Assembly: GCA_013213915.1 (NCBI GenBank)
Contig: JABSRK010000167.1
Location: 1-8,033, forward strand
DNA: 8,033 nt
Direction of reading: 5' to 3'
From: Planctomycetota bacterium
GTDB lineage: Bacteria > Planctomycetota > GCA-002687715
This document shows, piece after piece, positions 1-5,336 of this stretch (the first letter of the stretch is position 1; every line of letters begins with the position of its first letter). The translations under genes and the position numbers were made by a program. The notes under the pieces were generated by a model. That model did not search any database. It saw only the letters and a program-made list of their open reading frames with translations, and had not been told where the DNA came from.

Positions 1-96
1 GACGGCGTCAGCGAGATCGAATATCTGCGCTGCGGCTGGCGAAGCCACCCCACAAACAACCACGATCACTGAGACCCAAACAAATCTGCTGGTCAT
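1..96 (-). CDS. Exported protein, N-terminal fragment (3' end outside window)
   Basis: This is the first 32 codons of a gene that continues past base 1. It starts at an ATG (96-94) with a good Shine-Dalgarno sequence, AAGGAG, 8 bases upstream. The translation begins MTSRFVWV, runs through a hydrophobic VSVIVVVCGVA core and ends the signal in SPAAAQ, a typical Sec signal peptide with cleavage expected after AAA. The visible mature part (QIFDLADAV) is too short to assign a family. The gene starts 29 bases after the TAG stop of the heme/copper/TPR gene, so it is probably the third gene of that operon and encodes another envelope or secreted protein. The reading as a real gene rests on start, ribosome site, signal peptide and spacing; its function is unknown. 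Confidence 0.8.
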   Translation of the reverse strand, partial: MTSRFVWVSVIVVVCGVASPAAAQIFDLADAV

Positions 97-104
97 GTTG
101 CTTG

Positions 105-110
105 CTCCTT
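105..110 (-). promoter_or_regulatory. Ribosome binding site AAGGAG
   Basis: AAGGAG lies on the minus strand 8 bases before the ATG at 96. It sets the start of the truncated exported protein at the window edge and separates it from the preceding gene. Confidence 0.75.
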
Positions 111-125
111 CGGTGTCACTGTCCC

Positions 126-2468
126 CTACCGTTGGGAAATCCGGAAGGGCCGGCCGGACCGGTAGAGGACGAGGCGTTTCTGGATGTCGGCGACCCGCTT
201 GCGGTCGCGCTGGGTCAGGGCGATCCGGAGGGCCTCCTCGGCGGCGCCCGTCGCGCGCACGAATTCGCCCGCGGCGGCGTAGGAGATCGCGAGGGCGTCC
301 AGAACAGCCACATCTTTTCGTCCGGTTGCCCGCGTGGCCTGCTCCGCGAGCCACACCGCGCGCACGGCTTCGTCGGCCGTGCATTTCGGATTAACGGCGT
401 GAAACACGGCGAGCTGCGCCATGAAGTTCACCTTGGGTTGAAGAGGAGCGTAGCGAATGGCCAACTCCAGGTGCCGTGCGACGCTCTCTCTCTCTCCGTT
501 GGTCTCGTAGATGGCCGCGAGCATCTGGTGCGCCTTGTAGTGCTTGGGCTGGATCTTCACGACGCTGAGGAACGAATCGGTGGCTGCCTCGAACTGGCGA
601 CTCGAGAAGGCGATAATGCCGAGCTGGTAGTGGGACCCAAAGTCCAGGGGATCGAGGGCGATCGCTTTGCGAAAGCTGAGGGTGGCGTACTGGGGACGGC
701 GGAGTTGGAGCATCGCCGTTCCCAGGTCCTGGTGGGCCTGGAGGCAATAGGGATTGGTCTTGAGGATCTCGTGATAGAGGTTCGCGGCGTCCTCCCACTT
801 GCCCTGCATCGTCCGCACGGCCGCCAGGTTGAGGTGGGCGTCGGTGTCGCTCGGCGCGATGCTCAGGGCCTCCTCGAGATGTTCGATGGCCTCTGGCAGT
901 TTGCGGAGGGCTGCGAGACTTCCTCCCAGGTTCACGTGCAGCCCGACGGATTTTGGCGCGATCTCGAGACCCTTCCTGAACTGTTGGATCGCCTCCTCGT
1001 GCTTCCCGCGGATGGCGAGAATCGCGCCGAGGTCGCTCAGCGATGAAAACTTCGCGCGCCTCTCGACGGCACGTCGGCAGATCGCCTCCTTGACCTCCAG
1101 GGCGTGCTCCGCACTTTGCGGAAGGAGCTGGAGTATCAAGTCCGCCATCTCATCAGTGGACTGGTTGCCGTACCTGACCCTTCGAGGGGGCACGTTCGGA
1201 TTGCGCGGGTTCTTTGCGGAGTTGTCGAAGGTGAACCGCATCGTAAGCCGCGTGCCTTTGGGGAGAACGGGTGGCTCGCGGTAGTGGTACTCGTCCTGCC
1301 AGTTGAAGTCCCAGTCCTCGATCAGAAGCAGCGACTCGCGGGTGCCGTCCGGCCGATCTCCGTAGACCTCCATCTTCTTGCCCAGGTAGTGCGCGTGCGG
1401 GTAGACAACCAGCGCCTGCGTATCGACCGGCAGGACCAGGAAATCCTCGACGACGTGATCACGCTCGCCGGCGGGGATGTCGATCGAATCGCTGGTCATC
1501 ATGACCACAACCGGGTGGCGCGATGGCGGTCGGCTGGCGAAGTAGAATCCGATCGAGCACTGGAGGGGCTCGGGCTTGCCGGTGGGCAACATATGGAGCT
1601 GCAGCACGAGGTCGCTGCCCCGGTCGAGCCGCCAGGACATACCCTCTGGCGCGCGAGCCGGGACCTTGCCCGGAGTCCAGCCCACAAAGTGACCTGATGG
1701 AGGCTGGGAACGCGCCATGCGCATTCCGGGAAATCCGGTTTCGGCGTCCTTTGCGTCCTCGATCCTCGACGAGGACGTCGTGTCGATCTGCATGATGGCG
1801 TGGTGAACGACCCGAGCGTTGCCTGGCCGGAACTCGACGGCCTCGACGAAACGCGTGCTCGAGTTCGGGATCGGAAGCACGAAGTTGCGCCACATATCCT
1901 GCCCCTCCGGGGCTTCGGCGGGGAGGGTGTACGGATCCGGCATGGTGATCACGAGATCCGGCTCTCCGAGTTGCCAACCAGAGGTCCATTGGGGCCGCGG
2001 TGGCAGGCGGGCCGGGTCCCCTTCGGGCGCCCCGCTTTCCACCCACGTTCCGATGACCGCGACCTCCTCGTCGCTCAACGCGCGTGTTCCCAGGAACTCC
2101 CCGTGACCCGACGCGGGTAACCACGGGGGCATGTAACGGCTCTTTGTGACGACCGCGATCTGTCGCGCCCGCTTCTTCACGTCCTGGTAGGCCAACAGTT
2201 CGAACGGGGCCGATTCTCCGGAGCGATGGCAGGGAGCACAACTCTTGAACACGATGGGGGCGACGTGCTCGCTGAAGGTCACAGGGCCCCGCACAGCGGC
2301 AGGGGGAGGCTTGGCAGGATCGGGCTTCGGCGGCAGGGACGGAGACATCGGCGGGGCGGCAGCCTCTGACCCAGAGTCCCCGGGTGGAGCGCTTGTGTCG
2401 TCGCCGCAACCGCACGTACCCACCAGGAGGACAATGGCCAGCGCCGAGATGGCCTCACGGTTTCTCAT
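126..2468 (-). CDS. Heme-binding, PHM-like copper monooxygenase and TPR lipoprotein
   Basis: A predicted 780-aa exported protein in three parts. The N-terminus (MRNREAIS, hydrophobic ALAIVLLVGTCGC) is a signal sequence, plausibly a lipoprotein signal using Cys19 or Cys21, followed by a proline-rich linker (about 25-60). Residues 62-155 form a cytochrome-c-like domain with the heme motif CAPCH (77-81) and Met113 in RYMPPW as possible axial ligand. Residues about 165-445 resemble the ascorbate-dependent type II copper monooxygenases (PHM/DBM): His222-His223, His292, the HxH pair His358/His360 and Met441 match the six copper ligands in order. Residues about 470-770 are TPR repeats. The start at 2468 overlaps the redoxin stop by ATGA, so the two are translationally coupled. 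The frame stays open upstream to 3059, but that part only shadows the redoxin gene. The substrate is unknown; copper-ligand assignment is by motif order. Confidence 0.88.
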   Translation of the reverse strand: MRNREAISALAIVLLVGTCGCGDDTSAPPGDSGSEAAAPPMSPSLPPKPDPAKPPPAAVRGPVTFSEHVAPIVFKSCAPCHRSGESAPFELLAYQDVKKRARQIAVVTKSRYMPPWLPASGHGEFLGTRALSDEEVAVIGTWVESGAPEGDPARLPPRPQWTSGWQLGEPDLVITMPDPYTLPAEAPEGQDMWRNFVLPIPNSSTRFVEAVEFRPGNARVVHHAIMQIDTTSSSRIEDAKDAETGFPGMRMARSQPPSGHFVGWTPGKVPARAPEGMSWRLDRGSDLVLQLHMLPTGKPEPLQCSIGFYFASRPPSRHPVVVMMTSDSIDIPAGERDHVVEDFLVLPVDTQALVVYPHAHYLGKKMEVYGDRPDGTRESLLLIEDWDFNWQDEYHYREPPVLPKGTRLTMRFTFDNSAKNPRNPNVPPRRVRYGNQSTDEMADLILQLLPQSAEHALEVKEAICRRAVERRAKFSSLSDLGAILAIRGKHEEAIQQFRKGLEIAPKSVGLHVNLGGSLAALRKLPEAIEHLEEALSIAPSDTDAHLNLAAVRTMQGKWEDAANLYHEILKTNPYCLQAHQDLGTAMLQLRRPQYATLSFRKAIALDPLDFGSHYQLGIIAFSSRQFEAATDSFLSVVKIQPKHYKAHQMLAAIYETNGERESVARHLELAIRYAPLQPKVNFMAQLAVFHAVNPKCTADEAVRAVWLAEQATRATGRKDVAVLDALAISYAAAGEFVRATGAAEEALRIALTQRDRKRVADIQKRLVLYRSGRPFRISQR
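2465..2468 (-). other. ATGA stop-start overlap
   Basis: The redoxin stop (TGA, 2467-2465) and the start of the heme/copper/TPR gene (ATG, 2468-2466) share four bases. This fixes the downstream start and implies translational coupling, that is, co-expression of the redoxin with its oxygenase-like neighbour. Confidence 0.85.
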
Positions 2469-3055
2469 GGCAGCTCCGGAATGAAGCACCCCACGGCCGT
2501 GGTGGTGGTTGCCGCGATGGTTCGGCCTTCCACGATGGCCTGGAGCACGTTCTCCAGGTCCCGTTGGGAAGGGGCTGCACGCACCTTGCCGAAGTCGACG
2601 AACCGATCGTCGATGCGGCCACGATACACCATCTGGCCATCCGGAAGCATGACGGCCGCCTCCGGGGTTTTGGTTGCGCCCGTCTTCCCGACGAGTTGGT
2701 GGTCTCGATCGCGCAGGGGCCGTCCCGGGTGAAGGTATTCCTTGAGGTGTCGACGGATCTCCTCCACTGTTTCGCTGGGATCGACATAGACGAGCCAGAA
2801 CACGATGCCTCGGGGGGCGAACCTGTCGTGGATCCGACGCAGTTCGGGCGCGTAGCGGTTGGCAATGGGGCAATCGGTGGAGACGAAGAGCAGCACGTCG
2901 GCCGGCGTGTTCGCCTGCCGTAGAACGTCCACCGGACGACCGTCTAGGTCGAGCGGTAGTGAGAGTTCCGGAGGTGTGTCCTCGCCCTCCGCGCACCCCA
3001 CGAGGGTTACGGTCGCGACCAGGATGAACAGCGCCGCGTTCGAGCACCGCCTCAC
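2465..3055 (-). CDS. Redoxin (AhpC/TSA- or thioredoxin-like) lipoprotein
   Basis: A 196-aa protein starting at GTG (3055-3053). The start was chosen because it leads straight into a lipoprotein signal (VRRCSNAALF, hydrophobic ILVATVT, lipobox LVGC with Cys21) and has AAGG 8 bases upstream. An in-frame ATG at 3121 would add 22 residues and spoil the signal. The body is a thioredoxin fold: VLLFVSTDCPIANRYAPE places a single peroxidatic-type Cys62 where CxxC would be, the cis-proline is TP(131), and the C-terminus carries AVGCFIP with Cys190, which could be a resolving cysteine. This DCPIAN type of redoxin is known beside large exported cytochrome/TPR proteins in planctomycetes and acidobacteria. 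It is likely anchored in the envelope and either supplies electrons to the downstream oxygenase-like protein or maintains it. The exact reaction is unknown. Confidence 0.87.
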   Translation of the reverse strand: MRRCSNAALFILVATVTLVGCAEGEDTPPELSLPLDLDGRPVDVLRQANTPADVLLFVSTDCPIANRYAPELRRIHDRFAPRGIVFWLVYVDPSETVEEIRRHLKEYLHPGRPLRDRDHQLVGKTGATKTPEAAVMLPDGQMVYRGRIDDRFVDFGKVRAAPSQRDLENVLQAIVEGRTIAATTTTAVGCFIPELP

Positions 3056-3098
3056 CCACCGTGCCTTATGAGCGCAGCCGCCGACCGTTCGAGGACCG

Positions 3099-3122
3099 TG
3101 AACATGTTGCAGGCTGAACATG
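3099..3122. repeat. TGAACATG direct repeat and CATGTT/AACATG inverted repeat upstream of the redoxin gene
   Basis: TGAACATG occurs at 3099-3106 and 3115-3122, a 16-base period. Within it CATGTT (3103-3108) and AACATG (3117-3122) form a perfect 6-bp inverted repeat with an 8-base spacer. It sits 44-67 bases upstream of the redoxin GTG start, in the gap after the small basic gene, where a regulator could bind. No clear -35/-10 pair is visible, so calling it an operator is inference. Confidence 0.35.
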
Positions 3123-3188
3123 CTTACTTCGCTACAGGCCGCGTCCTTTCTTCGTCTCCGCCTGGGGCGCTCAGTTCCGTCATCGGGC

Positions 3189-3569
3189 TCAGACGCGGCT
3201 CGCGATGTCCGCTATCTTGCCGAGGGCCGCGCGCAGGGTGGCGGCCTCGCGTTCGAGGTCGTTCATGCGCGTGATGACGGCCTGGATCGCGGCCGCAGGG
3301 TTGTCCACCTTTCGCGAGCGACCAGGTCCGCGCCGGGCTCCACCGCGCGCCTGCGCCTTCTTGCGCGTCGCCTTCTTCTTCGGACGCGACCAGCCCAGTT
3401 CCTTCCGGGCCAATCCGATGATCAACGGATAGACGTGATACCCCGCTGCGCTCCCGAGCTTCTTCAAGTCGGTCATGGAGGCGCCGGGGTTCTTCTTCAT
3501 CTGCTGCGCCGTCCACTTCACGGTGTCGGGACGGGAATGCGCGGCCTTTTTTCGTGCCTTCTTGGCCAT
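3189..3569 (-). CDS. Small basic HTH-like/coiled-coil protein, putative DNA-binding
   Basis: A 126-aa protein rich in Lys and Arg. ATG at 3569 is preferred over the adjacent GTG (3572) because GGAG (3580-3577) lies 7 bases before the ATG. Residues 1-12 are a basic tail (MAKKARKKAA). Residues about 15-60 look like a small helix-turn-helix or winged helix: VKWTAQQMKKNPGA, MTDLKKLGSAAGYHVYP, LIIGLARKELGW, a layout seen in small bacterial regulators whose helices carry a KKxGxxVxPxLI-type turn. Residues 61-90 are a very basic stretch (RPKKKATRKKA, GGARRGPGR) like a histone H1 or AT-hook tail. Residues 93-123 form a leucine/alanine heptad-like helix suited to dimerisation. There is no signal peptide, so it is cytoplasmic, unlike all its neighbours. 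I infer a nucleoid-associated or regulatory protein; the family is not recognised with certainty. Confidence 0.75.
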   Translation of the reverse strand: MAKKARKKAAHSRPDTVKWTAQQMKKNPGASMTDLKKLGSAAGYHVYPLIIGLARKELGWSRPKKKATRKKAQARGGARRGPGRSRKVDNPAAAIQAVITRMNDLEREAATLRAALGKIADIASRV

Positions 3570-3611
3570 CACGTTTCTCCAATAGGGGGGACCGTCACTC
3601 GAATGGCGGAC

Positions 3612-3629
3612 GATAGCGTGAGTGATAGC
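3612..3629. repeat. Short GATAGC direct repeat in the intergenic gap
   Basis: GATAGC occurs at 3612-3617 and 3624-3629, separated by GTGAGT (12-base period), in the 83-base gap between the selenoprotein stop and the small basic gene. It lies 43-60 bases upstream of the latter's ATG. It could be a regulator site, but it is short enough to be chance. Confidence 0.2.
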
Positions 3630-3652
3630 CGAAGGCCAGCCAGCAACGCCCG

Positions 3653-5224
3653 TCAGTCATTCGGAACGCGTACGGTCAGCGTGCCGACCATGCGAAGGTC
3701 GTCGCCCCGCTCGAGCTTGACGATAGGGAAGTTGTTCTTCGGTGCCGCTGCTCGCGTGCGTTCATCCAGGTTGGGATCGGAATCGAAGAAGCATTCGCTT
3801 GCCATCTCCGGGCGTCCCTTGATCCAGACCTTGTAGTGCACGTGGCGAGGGACAGATGAGTTCGGGTAGCGCTCGGGCATGATGGTGTCCACGGTGAAGC
3901 GGCCGTCATCACCCGTGCGCAGGAATGCCCAGAGACGCGGATTGCCAGCACCTCCGCCTGCGTCCATGCCCGGGCGATACTCGCCGCTGGCGTCCGTGTG
4001 GAAGAGCTGCATGACCGCGCCGACGAGCGGCGCTCCGGTTTTCTGGTCCAGCACGCGCCCCTCGAGCCTGATCCGTCGCCCTGCTTCGTGATTGTCGATC
4101 AGGGTGACGTGACGGGTGCGGACGTGCTTCCTCATGAGGGCGAACAGCTCAGGGCGCCGATCCGGGTCTTCCCGTAGCTGGCGGAGGGCCGTATCCGTCG
4201 GGATCTTCTCCGCAGCGAAGCCCTCCTCGAGAGCCTGGCCCATGAGGGTTACGGCGGCTTCGAACTGCCCGAAGCGGACCTTGCTCGCGGCGTCGCGGTA
4301 CGCCTTCATGCCGCCACCGGGCTTGGGGCGATGGGTGAGCTTTTTGCCGTAGGCGCGCAGCTCGCGCTCGATGATCTTGCGGTCAGCGTCCGACATGTGT
4401 TGTCGCGTGGCGTCGAGCATCGAGAGGAAGTGATCGATCTCGTGTGGCTCGGCGGGGCAGCCACAGTTGCCCTTCGGGCCGTCGGACGTGATCTTCGCGC
4501 GGCCGTCGCCGTCCAGGATCACCATCCAGGGGATGCCGCCGCGCTTGCCCTTGCGGAGCTTGGTCGCGAGCTCGCTGCCTTCCGTCATGCGGTCCGTATC
4601 GATCATCACGACCTCATAGTCTTTTCGGATCCGGTCGTGGACTTCGGGATGCTCGAGGAACTCCCCGAGCCGGTGACACCAGCCTCACCACGGTGCGCTG
4701 AGGTAGAGGAGCACGTGTCGGTCGCTGCCTTTCGCTGCCGCCATGCCGCGGGACAGCACCTCCTGCGCGCGCACGGGTTCGCATTCGTGCTTGTGGAGGA
4801 AGGCCTTCACGCGCTCCGGATCGAACGCATCACCTGCGATCATCTCATCGGCGCCAAGACGGCCGACGACCTCGTTCGCAGTCGTGAGCACCGCCAGCGT
4901 GGGGAGCGTGAGGTCGGACAGTCCGAGGGCGTCACGCAACGCCCGCCCTGCAACCGCCGACGCCGGCTGTGCGGTGAGTTGATACTCGTACTTGAGCAGT
5001 TTGCCGAGCTGTCGGTAGTTGGAGAGCGCGCTCGTCAATGCGCTCTCGACGGCGGCGTCACCCCCGGAGAGCAGTAGCAACACTCGCTGGTTTTCCGCCC
5101 CTGCCTTTGCGCGGGCCATGGCCAGGGCGTCGTGGCTCTTGGCCTCTCCCTGCGCGGGCGCCAGCACGGCCAAGGCGCCGAGCAGCACGGCGCCCACCAA
5201 GTAACCAGTAGGTTTCCGCATCAT
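3653..5224 (-). CDS. Selenocysteine-containing thioredoxin/intradiol-dioxygenase-like fusion protein (UGA = Sec180)
   Basis: One 523-aa reading frame if the in-frame TGA at 4687-4685 is read as selenocysteine. ATG 5224 follows GAGGAG by 5 bases and opens a signal peptide (YLVGAVLLGALAVLAPAQ), so the protein is exported. Residues about 30-147 are a thioredoxin-like domain without CxxC. Residues about 150-275 are a second one: VLLYLSAPW-U180-GWC183-HRLGEF, then VVMIDTDR and the cis-Pro loop GGIPW (Pro232). Both halves are needed for the fold, since the TGA cuts directly between active-site Trp179 and Gly181. A CxC pair follows (254/256). Residues 276-375 are helical. Residues about 380-520 resemble intradiol ring-cleavage dioxygenases, with iron ligands in order Tyr416 (SGEY), Tyr453 (ERYP), His461 and His463 (PRHVHY). 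A SECIS-like hairpin follows the TGA. Conventional annotation would give a 179-aa protein and a fragment from about 4609. A nonsense mutation or sequencing error (Cys TGC to TGA) is the main alternative. Confidence 0.85.
4651..4670 (-). promoter_or_regulatory. Bacterial SECIS-like hairpin
   Basis: The RNA reads GCUCGGGG-AGUU-CCUCGAGC: an 8-bp stem (one G-U pair) with a 4-base loop, occupying bases 15-34 after the UGA. The loop begins 23 bases after it. Known bacterial SECIS elements have a stem-loop just downstream of the UGA, loop about 16-37 bases away, and a G in the first two loop positions; here the loop is A-G-U-U, with G second followed by U. The element lies within the coding region, as it does in bacteria, and would recruit SelB with Sec-tRNA. 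Fit was judged by eye; no folding energy was computed. Confidence 0.75.
4685..4687 (-). other. In-frame UGA predicted to encode selenocysteine (Sec180)
   Basis: The codon sits in SAPW-UGA-GWCH, exactly where the first cysteine of a thioredoxin CxxC motif belongs. Upstream and downstream codons stay in one frame from 5224 to 3653 with no other stop. Replacing the attacking Cys with Sec is the classic pattern of redox selenoproteins. Confidence 0.82.
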
Positions 5225-5229
5225 CGGGA

Positions 5230-5235
5230 CTCCTC
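5230..5235 (-). promoter_or_regulatory. Ribosome binding site GAGGAG of the selenoprotein gene
   Basis: GAGGAG precedes ATG 5224 by 5 bases and the second ATG (5221) by 8. It decides the start against upstream in-frame codons (back to 5269), which would put polar residues ahead of the signal peptide. Confidence 0.75.
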
Positions 5236-5292
5236 GTCTGAACGGGCCTTTGTACCACGTGTCCGTCACAGCTTGCTTGCGTATTGGAGGAT

Positions 5293-5326
5293 GCGGCGTC
5301 CGACCGTGGACTCGAACCGACGCCGC
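5293..5326 (-). terminator. Hairpin after the M14 gene, possible weak terminator
   Basis: GCGGCGTC (5293-5300) and GACGCCGC (5319-5326) form a perfect 8-bp GC-rich stem around an 18-base loop, starting 10 bases after the M14 stop and ending about 70 bases before the selenoprotein start. No T-run follows on the minus strand, so it is not a canonical intrinsic terminator. It may attenuate, protect the mRNA 3' end, or be incidental. Confidence 0.35.
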
Positions 5327-5336
5327 CCGAGGGGGG

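Noticed and set aside
102..1046. 314-codon plus-strand open frame antisense to the TPR region
   Set aside because: No recognisable motif; the opposite frame encodes regular TPR repeats with the expected spacing.
1459..2415. 318-codon minus-strand frame inside the heme/copper/TPR gene
   Set aside because: It is Arg-rich with no motifs and lies in a different frame from the CxxCH and copper-ligand sequence.
2469..3059. 197-codon upstream extension of the heme/copper/TPR gene
   Set aside because: It runs out of frame through the redoxin gene and is Arg/Pro/Gly-rich without a domain; the ATG at 2468 gives a signal peptide and an ATGA overlap.
3056..3121. Longer redoxin start at ATG 3121
   Set aside because: It would put 22 polar and basic residues before the lipoprotein signal and absorb the repeat region; GTG 3055 gives a normal lipobox signal peptide.
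3124..3582. 152-codon minus-strand frame overlapping the small basic protein
   Set aside because: It is Arg/Gly/Glu-rich low complexity in another frame; the 126-aa product has a better ribosome site and a plausible HTH and coiled coil.
5308..5318. tRNA T-arm-like GGTTCGAGTCC on the minus strand, near the M14 stop
   Set aside because: The flanking T-stem bases do not pair beyond two positions, and the upstream sequence is M14 coding with no D or anticodon arm. No integrase or duplicated copy supports an attachment site.
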